Of a DNA stretch of 10,075 nucleotides, positions 1 to 6,277 are shown piece after piece. The position numbers were made by a program, and so were the translations under genes. This stretch comes from Candidatus Eiseniibacteriota bacterium. GTDB lineage: Bacteria; Eisenbacteria; RBG-16-71-46. The stretch lies in contig VBOS01000212.1 of the NCBI GenBank assembly GCA_005893185.1, positions 1-10,075 on the forward strand, read 5' to 3'. Every line of letters starts with the position of its first letter. The first letter of the stretch is position 1. The notes beneath the pieces were generated by a model that was not told where the DNA came from, ran no database searches, and saw nothing but the letters and a program-made list of their open reading frames with translations.

Positions 1-2
1 TC

Positions 3-716
3 GAGCAGGCGATCGCGCGCGAGGCGCTGCGGCTCGCCTTCGAGCAGCACAAGTCGCTGGCGGTGGGCCTCAAGGGCGTGCAGACCGAGCGCACCATCTC
101 CGACATCATGTCCCAGACCGAGAGCGGGGCATCGCTCGTGAACCTGCGCGACCTCGGGCTGCTGGTGGGCTCGGGCGGCGTGCTCTCCCACGCGCCGCGC
201 CGCGTGCAGGCCGCGCTCATGATGGTGGACGCGTTCCTGCCCGAGGGGCTCACGCAGCTCGCGGTGGACAGCATCTTCATGGCGCCGCAGCTCGGCGTGC
301 TCTCCACCGTGCACGAGGAGGCGGCGACCCAGGTGTTCGAGCGCGACTGCCTGATCCGCCTCGGCGCCGTGCTCGCGCCGGTCGGCGCCGGGAAGCCCGG
401 GCAGCCGTGCACGAGGGTGACGGTCTCGGCCTCCGATCTCGCGCCCGTGACGCGGACGGTGCCCTACGGCGAGCTGGTCCTCATGCCGCTGCCGCAGAGC
501 GGCGTGGCACGGATCGAGGCGACACCGGAGCGCGGCTTCGACCTCGGCGCCGGGAAGGGACGCCCCCTCGATGCCACCGTGCCGGGCGGCGTCGTCGGCC
601 TGATCGTGGACGCGCGCGGTCGGCAGCCCTTCGCGCTCCCGGCCGATCGCACCGCCCGCATCGAGCGCCTGCGCGCCTGGAATCGCGCGCTCGGCGCCTA
701 CCCCCGCGAGGTCTGA
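3..716 (+). CDS. MutL/GlmL family protein, C-terminal part (5' truncated by window edge)
   Basis: The reading frame is open from the left edge (first whole codon at 3), so the N-terminal part is outside the window; 237 codons remain before TGA. The protein resembles the MutL/GlmL family, the ASKHA-fold accessory or reactivating protein found beside cobalamin-dependent glutamate mutase and related aminomutases. Recognisable stretches are HKSLAVGLKGVQ (codons 16-27), the glycine-rich nucleotide-site segment VGSGGVLSHAPRR (bases about 165-203) and the following AALMMVDAFLPEG and LAVDSIFMAPQLGVL. A GTG at 63 falls in the middle of conserved sequence and is not a start. The last ~100 residues are less conserved and hold a beta-rich tail. 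No mutase subunit is visible, but it could lie upstream. Family assignment is from remembered motif similarity; which mutase it serves, if any, is unknown. Confidence 0.85.
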   Translation, partial: EQAIAREALRLAFEQHKSLAVGLKGVQTERTISDIMSQTESGASLVNLRDLGLLVGSGGVLSHAPRRVQAALMMVDAFLPEGLTQLAVDSIFMAPQLGVLSTVHEEAATQVFERDCLIRLGAVLAPVGAGKPGQPCTRVTVSASDLAPVTRTVPYGELVLMPLPQSGVARIEATPERGFDLGAGKGRPLDATVPGGVVGLIVDARGRQPFALPADRTARIERLRAWNRALGAYPREV

Positions 717-722
717 CGTGGC

Positions 723-745
723 GCAGGCCTCAACGCCCGGCCTGC
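723..745 (+). other. Intergenic stem-loop between the mutL-like gene and the KOW gene
   Basis: GCAGGCC at 723-729 is the exact reverse complement of GGCCTGC at 739-745, with a 9-base loop. A competing stem pairs CCGGC at 737-741 with GCCGG at 748-752, so the two structures exclude each other. There is no T tract, so it is not a canonical intrinsic terminator. It occupies most of the 70-base gap and might tune read-through or mRNA stability. In DNA this GC-rich, chance stems are common. Confidence 0.3.
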
Positions 746-786
746 ATGCCGGAAGGCCCATCGCCATCCGGCCCCGGCGCTGACCC

Positions 787-1862
787 ATGGCACACGCCTA
801 CACGCCGGGTTTGCGCGTGACCGACCGCGCCGTGCTGCGCCGCGAGCGGCGCCTGCCGCTCAAGGGCGAAGTGCTCGTGAGCGTCGGGCATCACGTGGCG
901 CCCGACACGATCGTGGCGCGCACCGAGCTGCCCGGCAACGTCCAGATCGTGAACGTGGCCGCGCAGCTCTCGCTCGATCCCGCTGCCGTTCCTTCGGCGC
1001 TGCTCGCGCCCGTGGGGAGCGCGGTGCGGAAGGGCGATCCGATCGCGCAGGGGAGGAGCCTGTTCGGGCTCGTGAAGAACACGATCCAGGCGCCCGCCGG
1101 CGGGACGATCGAGAGCGTCTCGCCTGTGAGCGGCCAACTCATCCTGCGCGAGCCGCCGCTGCCGGTCGAGGTGAATGCCTATGTGCGCGGAGTTGTGAGC
1201 GACGTGCTCCCGGGGGAGGGCGTGATCGTCGAGACCTGCGGCGCGTTCCTGCAGGGCATCTTCGGCGTGGGCGGCGAGACGCACGGCGAGCTGGCGATCG
1301 CGGCCGCCGGCCCCGAGCAAGAGCTGACCGTGGCGAAGCTCGAGCCCACCCACCGCGGCAAGGTCGTGGTCGGAGGCTCGCGTGTATCGTACGCGACCCT
1401 GATGCGCGCGAAGGAAATCGGCGTCGCCGCCGTTGTGGCCGGCGGCTTCGACGACCGCGACCTGCGCCAGCTCCTCGGCAGGGACCTGGGTGTGGCCATC
1501 ACCGGCTCGGAGGAGCTGGGCTTCACGCTCGTGCTCACAGAGGGCTTCGGCCGCATTCCGATGGCCGCCCGCACCTGGCGGCTGCTCGAGGCGCATCGCG
1601 GTGAGCGTGCTTCGGTGAGCGGCGCAACTCAGATCCGCGCCGGCGTCATGCGGCCGGAGATCATCATCCCACGCGATGGCGGCGGCGCCGGGAGCGAGAC
1701 CGACCTCTCCACTTCGGCCGCATCGGCCGCGTGGTCGAGCTGCCGAGCGAGCTCCAGCCGCTCGAGACCGAGTCCGCCGCCCGCGTGCTGGTCGTGGAGT
1801 TCGCCGACGACGCCGCCCGCGCCGTGATCCCGCGCGCGAACGTGGAATTGATCGCGGATTGA
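787..1862 (+). CDS. Barrel-sandwich plus C-terminal KOW-like protein, frameshifted near its 3' end
   Basis: ATG at 787 is the first start after an in-frame TGA at 781. The starting frame runs to 1827, but its last ~45 codons are Ser/Pro/Ala-rich nonsense. The frame one base earlier, ending at TGA 1860-1862, reads LHFGRIGRVVELP then ETESAARVLVVEF and IPRANVELIAD, a convincing KOW-like beta-barrel end. A repair adding one base, for example in the GGG run at 1690-1692, would join them into about 358 residues. Residues 25-55 and 75-119 (GSAVRKGDPIAQG, then IQAPAGGTIESV) look like a barrel-sandwich hybrid fold as in RnfC or lipoyl-type domains. K97 lies close to, but not in register with, a biotinyl/lipoyl lysine. 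The middle (120-290) has no recognised domain. Function is unknown; position suggests a link to the MutL-like protein. A programmed -1 shift is possible but no classic slippery heptamer was seen. Confidence 0.7.
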
Positions 1863-1870
1863 GGGCGCGA

Positions 1871-1889
1871 GTGGAGGGCCCGGCTCCAC
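1871..1889 (+). terminator. Weak hairpin after the KOW gene, possible terminator
   Basis: GTGGAG at 1871-1876 pairs perfectly with CTCCAC at 1884-1889 around a 7-base GC-rich loop. A longer alternative pairs GCGAG (1867-1871) with CTCGC (1902-1906). It starts 8 bases after the repaired stop and before the next promoter-like element, which is where a terminator would be expected. There is no T run, so this is a guess from position and pairing. Confidence 0.25.
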
Positions 1890-1934
1890 GCCCGGGGGCC
1901 GCTCGCACGCCCGCTCCCGCCGCGCGAAAACTCA

Positions 1935-1963
1935 TTGACGCCCCCCGCGCCGCGCTCTAGCTT
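1935..1963 (+). promoter_or_regulatory. Sigma70-like promoter for the membrane cluster
   Basis: TTGACG at 1935-1940 and TAGCTT at 1958-1963 are separated by exactly 17 bases. This sits in the only sizeable gap (1863-2040) between the KOW gene and the FN3 gene and just after an AT-richer patch (GAAAACTCATTG). Predicted transcription starts near 1970, leaving a ~70-base leader. The -35 is close to consensus and the -10 is weaker. It suggests the membrane cluster is its own transcription unit, separate from the MutL/KOW pair. Confidence 0.5.
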
Positions 1964-2030
1964 GGCGGCTCCTGCTGCATGTGAAGCCGCGGCGCGCCCC
2001 CGGTGGCCGCGGATCGTGACTCGCAACCCA

Positions 2031-2036
2031 GGGAGG
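2031..2036 (+). promoter_or_regulatory. Shine-Dalgarno GGGAGG selecting the TTG start at 2041
   Basis: GGGAGG ends four bases before TTG at 2041. No ATG or GTG upstream in this frame fits the downstream coding region. The next in-frame GTG (about 2146) lies inside the hydrophobic signal segment and would remove its basic N-region. The TTG start is therefore preferred. Confidence 0.55.
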
Positions 2037-2040
2037 ACGG

Positions 2041-3288
2041 TTGCCGCCACTCGGAGCGTGTCCGCGCGCCCAGTCTGCGCACGGGCCGCGCGCAGACCGC
2101 ACGCGGGCGCGATTCCGGCACGGGCTCCTTTCCTTCGCCCTGGCGGTGGTTCCGGTTGCGGCGCTGGCTGCCGCGCTGCTCGCCATCGCCCCGGCCGCCG
2201 CGCTCTCGGATGCCCCGCTCCCGCCCTCGGGTCTGACGTGGCGCGACGTTCCCAACGACGCGGGCCGCGCGATCGCGCTGGAGTGGAAGGCCTCGCCCGC
2301 GGACTCGAGCCACCCGGTCACCGCCTACTTCGTCGAGCGTGCCACCGCTCCGGGCGGGCCCTGGACCCTCGTCGACTCGGTGGCCGCCGAAACGCACCAG
2401 AAGACCGACCAGGGCGTGCGCCGCGACACGCAGTACTACTATCGCGTCACGGCCTTAGGGCCCGGCGGCGTGACCCCGGCACTCAGCGTAACGGGCCCGG
2501 TGGTGGCGAGATCCGAGTGGTTCAACTCCACCCGCTGGAGCGTGCTGGTCACGACCGCGATGTTCTTCGCGTTCGTGCTCTACTTCATCTCGCAGGCCCA
2601 GGCCGGGAAGAAGCCGTTCGTGCGCCGCATTCCGGGGATCGACGCGATCGAGGAGGCCGTGGGGCGCGCGACCGAGATGGGCCGCCCGGTGCTGTTCATC
2701 CCCGGCATCCGCGACATCAACGACATCCAGACCGTGGCCGGACTCGTGATCCTGGAGAGCGTGGCGCGCCTCACCGCCAAGTACGAGACCCCGATCGCGG
2801 TGCCGGTCAGCTACCCGATCCCGTTCACTATCGCCGAGGAGATGGTGAAGAGCGGCTACCTGCACGCCGGACGCCCCGACCAGTACGACCCCAGCAGCGT
2901 GCGCTTCATCTCGCCCGAGCAGTTCGCGTACGTCGCGGCCGTGACCGGCATCATCATGCGCGACCGCCCGGCGGCGCACATCTTCATGGGCTCGTTCTAC
3001 GCGGAATCGCTTCTGCTCGCTGAGACCGGCTTCGCAACGGGCGCCATCCAGGTCGCGGGGACCGCCAACATCCCGCAGCTGCCGTTCTTCGTCGTCGCAT
3101 GCGATTACACCCTGATCGGGGAGGAGCTGTACGCCGCGAGCGCCTATCTCTCCGGGGAGCCGAAGCTGGTCGGCAGCCTCAAGGGCGGCGATCTCCTCAA
3201 GGTGGTGGCGATCGTGGTCATCGTGATCGGCTGCGCGCTCGAGACCGCGCACATCCACTGGCTCGCCCAGTGGATGGTGCCGCGGTAG
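2041..3288 (+). CDS. Signal peptide/FN3/DUF6754-like membrane protein
   Basis: 415 residues from a TTG start. Basic residues 20-27 followed by a hydrophobic run at 29-55 form a signal peptide or signal anchor. Residues 62-153 form a fibronectin type III domain (GLTWRDVPNDAG, a Trp at 82, then QYYYRVTALGPGG). A transmembrane helix spans 167-185 and is followed by basic GKKPFVRR, so the ~180-residue alpha/beta domain at 200-380 should be cytoplasmic. This domain carries RRIPGIDAIEEAVGRATEMG, GRPVLFIPGI and LPFFVVACDYTLIGEELYAA. A last helix spans 386-402. The central domain matches my memory of the uncharacterised family DUF6754; no catalytic motif is evident. The next gene begins 9 bases after the stop. 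The FN3 domain would face outward and could bind an extracytoplasmic partner. Function is unknown. Confidence 0.85.
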   Translation: MPPLGACPRAQSAHGPRADRTRARFRHGLLSFALAVVPVAALAAALLAIAPAAALSDAPLPPSGLTWRDVPNDAGRAIALEWKASPADSSHPVTAYFVERATAPGGPWTLVDSVAAETHQKTDQGVRRDTQYYYRVTALGPGGVTPALSVTGPVVARSEWFNSTRWSVLVTTAMFFAFVLYFISQAQAGKKPFVRRIPGIDAIEEAVGRATEMGRPVLFIPGIRDINDIQTVAGLVILESVARLTAKYETPIAVPVSYPIPFTIAEEMVKSGYLHAGRPDQYDPSSVRFISPEQFAYVAAVTGIIMRDRPAAHIFMGSFYAESLLLAETGFATGAIQVAGTANIPQLPFFVVACDYTLIGEELYAASAYLSGEPKLVGSLKGGDLLKVVAIVVIVIGCALETAHIHWLAQWMVPR

Positions 3289-3297
3289 GAGGCCGGC

Positions 3298-3906
3298 ATG
3301 AAGCGCGAGGTGCCGCTTTTCATCACAGCCGCGGCCGGGCTGCTCATCATCCTGTCGTTCTTCGTGCCCCATCAGATCGTGAGCGCGTTCGGCTTCGTGC
3401 TGGGTGGCGTGAACGTGCTGCTGGTCAACTTCGACGCGATCTACAAGCGTCAGCCGGGCTGGATCTACAAGGTGGTGCTGGTGGTGACTTTGATCGCCAC
3501 CGTCGTCATCGGGGCGGTCGAAGGCCGGGGCTTCCTCAACCCCGGGACGAGCTCCAAGTGGATCTACGACAACCTCTACGCGAACATGTCGGCGACCATG
3601 TTCGCCCTGCTCGCGTTCTTCATCGCATCGGCCGCGTTCCGCGCCTTCCGGATCCGCACTCTCGAGGCCGGCCTGCTCGCGGTCGCTGCGATCATCGTGA
3701 TGCTGGGGCGGGTTCCGCTCAGCAACTTGCTCACCGCCTGGCTCCCGGAGTGGGCGAGGCTGCAGGCCCTGCAGGAATGGATCCTGAATGTTCCGCAGAA
3801 CGCCTCCAAACGCGCGATTCTGATGGGAGCAGCTCTGGGGGTGATGGCGACCGGGCTGCGCGTGATCCTCGGCATCGAGCGCACCTACTTGAGCGGGGAG
3901 GAGTGA
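3298..3906 (+). CDS. Six-helix integral membrane protein of the DUF6754 cluster
   Basis: 202 residues; ATG with AGGAGG at 3287-3292, which overlaps the stop of the upstream gene, so the two are probably translationally coupled. Hydrophobic helices fall at about residues 5-23, 28-46, 57-73, 97-116, 121-137 and 173-191. A short loop at 49-53 reads YKRQP, and the basic segment FRAFRIR (114-120) probably faces the cytoplasm. I recognise no named family, transport signature or metal/nucleotide motif. The close packing with the FN3 protein and the tethered protein downstream implies that they form one membrane complex. The YK-x-x-P loop recurs in the other six-helix protein of the cluster. Confidence 0.85.
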   Translation: MKREVPLFITAAAGLLIILSFFVPHQIVSAFGFVLGGVNVLLVNFDAIYKRQPGWIYKVVLVVTLIATVVIGAVEGRGFLNPGTSSKWIYDNLYANMSATMFALLAFFIASAAFRAFRIRTLEAGLLAVAAIIVMLGRVPLSNLLTAWLPEWARLQALQEWILNVPQNASKRAILMGAALGVMATGLRVILGIERTYLSGEE

Positions 3907-3910
3907 GAGG

Positions 3911-3979
3911 ATGACCTTCCTCGAGAAGCTCGACCGGCGCTGGATCTTCCTCGCCGTCGGGCTCCTGGTGCCTTCGTGA
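3911..3979 (+). pseudogene. Orphaned N-terminus of the tethered alpha/beta protein
   Basis: ATG at 3911, four bases after the previous stop and preceded by GGGGAGGAG at 3894-3902, opens MTFLEKLDRRWIFLAVGLLV and then meets TGA at 3977-3979. This is a well-placed start giving a cytoplasmic basic stretch followed by the first part of a membrane helix. The downstream frame (3976-4677) lacks such an anchor. The two frames differ by one base (one missing, modulo 3). The hydrophobic run is only 10-14 residues even after a single-base repair, too short for a helix, so more than one base may be missing here. Best read as the true gene start, disconnected by an indel. Confidence 0.6.
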
Positions 3980-4677
3980 AGGCGGTCGACTCGATCCCCG
4001 ACGGCTCCAAGGTGCTGATGTCATGCGACTACGACCCGGCCAGCATCCCGGAGATGGTGCCGATGACGCGCACAGCCCTGCGGCACCTGCTCGACAAGCG
4101 GTGCAAGCTCGTCATCACCGTCCTGTGGACCGGGGGCCCCGGACTCGTGGACCGGGTGGTGCGGCAGATCATCGAGAAGGAGTATCCGGACCGGAAGTAC
4201 GGAGTGGACTTCGTGAATCTCGGCTACAAGGCGGGCGACGAGGCGGTGATGCTGGCGATGGGGCAGGGAATCGTGAACACGTTCCCCCGGGACTATCAGG
4301 GGAACGACACGCGCTCCATGCCGATCATGAACGGGGTGCGCGACTACTCGAGCTTCCCGATGCTGGTCAACATCTCGGCCGGTTACCCGGGGACGAAGGA
4401 GTGGGTGCAGCAGGTCCAGGCCCGCTTCCACCTGCCGATGGTGGCGGGCGTCACGGCCGTGAGCGCCCCGGAGTACTATCCGTATCTTCAATCGCACCAG
4501 CTCCTCGGCCTGCTGGGCGGGATGGCCGGTGCTGCCGAGTACGAGAAGGCCCGCCACGAGAAGGGAAGCGCCACGCGCGGCATGGACGCGCAATCGCTCG
4601 CGCACTACTTCGTCGCCCTCTGCATCCTGCTCGGCAACCTCGTCCAGTGGACGAAGAGCCGGAGGACGGTCGCGTGA
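3976..4677 (+). CDS. Membrane-tethered alpha/beta protein, N-terminus disrupted
   Basis: The open frame from GTG 3976 gives 233 residues; the native start is probably ATG 3911 in another frame. Strand-helix alternation begins at SKVLMSCDYDP (11-21), continues through KLVITVLWTGGPG (44-56), VDFVNLGYKAGDEA (77-90) and MLVNISAGYPG (129-139), and ends with LPMVAGVTAVSAPEYYPYL and LLGLLGGMAGAAEYE (153-189). This suggests a Rossmann-like fold without a clear nucleotide loop or catalytic triad. A C-terminal helix (207-225) ends in basic residues KSRR, placing that end in the cytoplasm. The stop overlaps the next start by 4 bases (GTGA), and GGAGG at 4661-4665 serves the next gene. The family is unrecognised. 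GTG 3976 has no good ribosome site, so it could be expressed weakly or not at all if the break is real. Confidence 0.7.
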   Translation: MKAVDSIPDGSKVLMSCDYDPASIPEMVPMTRTALRHLLDKRCKLVITVLWTGGPGLVDRVVRQIIEKEYPDRKYGVDFVNLGYKAGDEAVMLAMGQGIVNTFPRDYQGNDTRSMPIMNGVRDYSSFPMLVNISAGYPGTKEWVQQVQARFHLPMVAGVTAVSAPEYYPYLQSHQLLGLLGGMAGAAEYEKARHEKGSATRGMDAQSLAHYFVALCILLGNLVQWTKSRRTVA

Positions 4678-5378
4678 GCTTCCATCCCGCCGCGCTCAAC
4701 ACCGCCTACGGGGTCGGCATCTGGGTCGGGGCGCTCCTCACGTTTTGCGTCTTCAGCTTCCTCTACAAGGACAACCCCTTCTACAAGTTCGCCGAGCACC
4801 TGTTCGTCGGGGTCTCGGCCGGCTACTACATCATCCTCAACTTCTGGACGGTGATTTACCCCAACCTGATGGAGCCGCTTGGAAAGGCCTTCGCCGGCAA
4901 GGGCGCGGGCGAGCAGGCCGGGATGTTCGCGGCCCAGCTCGGCGACTACCGGGGTTGGCTGCTCATCCCTGCGTTCCTCGGCCTGCTGCTCTTCACCCGG
5001 CTCTTCGGCAGGATCGGATGGCTCTCGCGCTGGCCGCTCGCCGTTCTCGTCGGGATCTACGCCGGCCTCCAGACCACCGGATTCGCGCAGGGCGACCTGG
5101 TGGCCCAGATCGGGGCCAGCCTGCAGCCGCTCTGGACCGGCAAGCTCGGCAGCAGCCTGAACGCGATCGTGTTCACCATCGGGCTCGTCACGTCGCTGCT
5201 GTTCTTCTTCTTCAGCCGCGAGCACAAGGGCGCCCTGGGTGCGGCCTCCAGGATTGGGATCATGTTCCTCATGGTCGGCTTCGGCGCGGGCTACGGCTAC
5301 ACCGTGATGTCGCGTGTTTCGCTCCTGATCGGGCGCTTCCAGTTCCTGCTCGAGGACTGGCTCGGGATCGTGCGCTGA
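4674..5378 (+). CDS. Second six-helix membrane protein of the cluster
   Basis: 234 residues from GTG 4674, overlapping the previous stop as GTGA, with GGAGG at 4661-4665 eight bases upstream. The frame is open much further upstream, but that region is the previous gene read out of frame. Helices fall at about 9-30, 42-62, 94-110, 120-138, 160-180 and 192-215. The first loop reads YKDNPFYKFAEH (31-42), echoing YKRQP in the other six-helix protein. A soluble stretch at 66-92 separates helices 2 and 3. FFFFSREHKG (177-186) marks a basic cytoplasmic turn. No family is recognised. TGA at 5376-5378 is followed after one base by the ATG of the octanoyl/lipoyl transferase gene, so this gene and the next are almost certainly co-transcribed. 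Confidence 0.85.
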   Translation: MSFHPAALNTAYGVGIWVGALLTFCVFSFLYKDNPFYKFAEHLFVGVSAGYYIILNFWTVIYPNLMEPLGKAFAGKGAGEQAGMFAAQLGDYRGWLLIPAFLGLLLFTRLFGRIGWLSRWPLAVLVGIYAGLQTTGFAQGDLVAQIGASLQPLWTGKLGSSLNAIVFTIGLVTSLLFFFFSREHKGALGAASRIGIMFLMVGFGAGYGYTVMSRVSLLIGRFQFLLEDWLGIVR

Positions 5379-5379
5379 G

Positions 5380-6249
5380 ATGATCCTCTGGTGCGACGGT
5401 CCGCACCCGCCGGACGAGAACATGCTGCGCGACGCGGCGCTGCTCGCCACGCGGGAGGCCGCGCACGGAGACGCTGCGCTGCGCGGCCGGCCGGCGGGCG
5501 CCCCGGGTGAGGCGCCGCGCGAAGTGCTGCCCGGCCCTGAGGCCGTGCTGCGGCTCTTCCGGTTCGAGCCCCACGGCATCACGCTCGGCCGCGCCCAGCG
5601 GCCGCCCGCGGCGCTCGATCTCGCCCGCTGCCGCGCCGACGGCGTGCCCTGGGCGGTGCGTCCCACCGGCGGGCGCGCGATCTTTCACGCCGAGGAGTGG
5701 ACCTACTCGCTCGTAGCTTCGATCGTCGATCCGCGCTGGGGCGGGAGCCTGAGCCAGGCCTACGAGCGAGCATCTGCGCTCGTCCTGCGCTCGCTCCTCC
5801 GCCTGGGTGTCCCCGCTGAGCTCGCGGCACCGGACCGTGCGGCGGGGAACCTCGGGCGCCGCACCCGCCCCGATCTCTCATGTGCCGCCTGCTTCGCCGC
5901 GACTGCACGGCACGAGATCGTGCTCGGCGGCCGGAAGCTGGTCGGCAGCGCCCAGCGCCGCGGCGCGCGCGCGCTGCTTCAGCAGGGGAGCGTGCTGCTC
6001 GGGGCGGGGCACGAACGGCTCGCCGACTACATCGCGGTCGCGGAGTCCGAGAAGGCGGCGGTGCGCGCTGCGCTCGCGGCGTCCGCCACGCACGCGGGGG
6101 CCATGCTCGGCCCTCATCCGCCGCTCGCGCGCTGGGCGGACGCGCTCATGGCCGAGCTTCCCGCCGGAACACGCCGCTTCGACGCTGAAGCGGGGGCTTG
6201 CTTGTTGACCCTTTTGGAATCGGCTTCCTATACTCCGCAGCCTCTTTAG
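5380..6249 (+). CDS. Octanoyl/lipoyl transferase, LipM/LplA-like
   Basis: 289 residues of the biotin/lipoate ligase (BPL/LPL) fold. Diagnostic features are PDENMLRDAALL (11-22), the acyl-adenylate or acyl-binding loop RPTGGRAIFH (94-103) with WTYSLVA, and the core CFAATARHEIVLGGRKLVGSAQRR (171-194), in which C171 corresponds to the catalytic cysteine of LipM-type octanoyltransferases and K186 to the invariant lysine. LQQGSVLL (200-207) closes the motif. Such enzymes move octanoate or lipoate onto lipoyl domains of 2-oxoacid dehydrogenases or glycine cleavage H protein in the cytoplasm. The Cys favours octanoyltransferase (LipM) over ATP-dependent ligase (LplA), but this is not certain. The start lies one base after the upstream stop, with no strong ribosome site, indicating coupling. 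An insertion of ~15 Gly/Ala/Pro-rich residues lies at 33-48. Confidence 0.85.
   Translation: MILWCDGPHPPDENMLRDAALLATREAAHGDAALRGRPAGAPGEAPREVLPGPEAVLRLFRFEPHGITLGRAQRPPAALDLARCRADGVPWAVRPTGGRAIFHAEEWTYSLVASIVDPRWGGSLSQAYERASALVLRSLLRLGVPAELAAPDRAAGNLGRRTRPDLSCAACFAATARHEIVLGGRKLVGSAQRRGARALLQQGSVLLGAGHERLADYIAVAESEKAAVRAALAASATHAGAMLGPHPPLARWADALMAELPAGTRRFDAEAGACLLTLLESASYTPQPL
6205..6234 (+). promoter_or_regulatory. Sigma70-like promoter of the ABC importer operon
   Basis: TTGACC at 6205-6210 and TATACT at 6229-6234 are separated by 18 bases. They lie within the last 15 codons of the transferase gene. The local sequence (TTTTGGAAT) is markedly AT-richer than its surroundings. Transcription would start near 6241, giving a ~37-base leader to GTG 6278. 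This is the best promoter match in the window. Confidence 0.65.
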
Positions 6250-6264
6250 CTCACACTCGACGAA

Positions 6265-6274
6265 GGGGAGGGAG
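6265..6274 (+). promoter_or_regulatory. Strong purine-rich ribosome site for the GTG start at 6278
   Basis: GGGGAGGGAG at 6265-6274 lies three bases before GTG 6278. This start yields a complete lipoprotein signal (basic residues K4 and R6, hydrophobic core, lipobox Cys22). There is no competing upstream start before the promoter-like element. Confidence 0.6.
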
Positions 6275-6277
6275 ATC

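Noticed and set aside
1060..1110. Possible biotin/lipoate attachment site at K97 of the KOW protein
   Set aside because: The lysine is two residues too close to the following Ala-Pro compared with biotinyl domains and lacks the Met-Lys-Met or Asp-Lys-Ala context.
730..1935. 401-codon antisense open frame
   Set aside because: Arg/His/Ala/Gly-rich without domain-like pattern; it is the reverse of the well-supported KOW gene in GC-rich DNA.
1987..2012. CCGCGG repeated at 1987-1992 and 2007-2012 in the leader, possible regulatory hairpin or operator
   Set aside because: Each copy is itself a palindrome and such words are very common at this GC content; no riboswitch-like conservation could be recognised.
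1935..3023. 362-codon + strand frame overlapping the FN3 gene
   Set aside because: Arg/Pro-rich out-of-frame reading with no helix or signal pattern; the overlapping frame encodes recognisable domains.
4023..4673. Long N-terminal extension of the second six-helix protein
   Set aside because: It is the previous gene read in another frame; the GTG at 4674 has a ribosome site and the standard GTGA overlap.
5203..5214. TTC repeat tract
   Set aside because: It encodes four phenylalanines at the end of a membrane helix.
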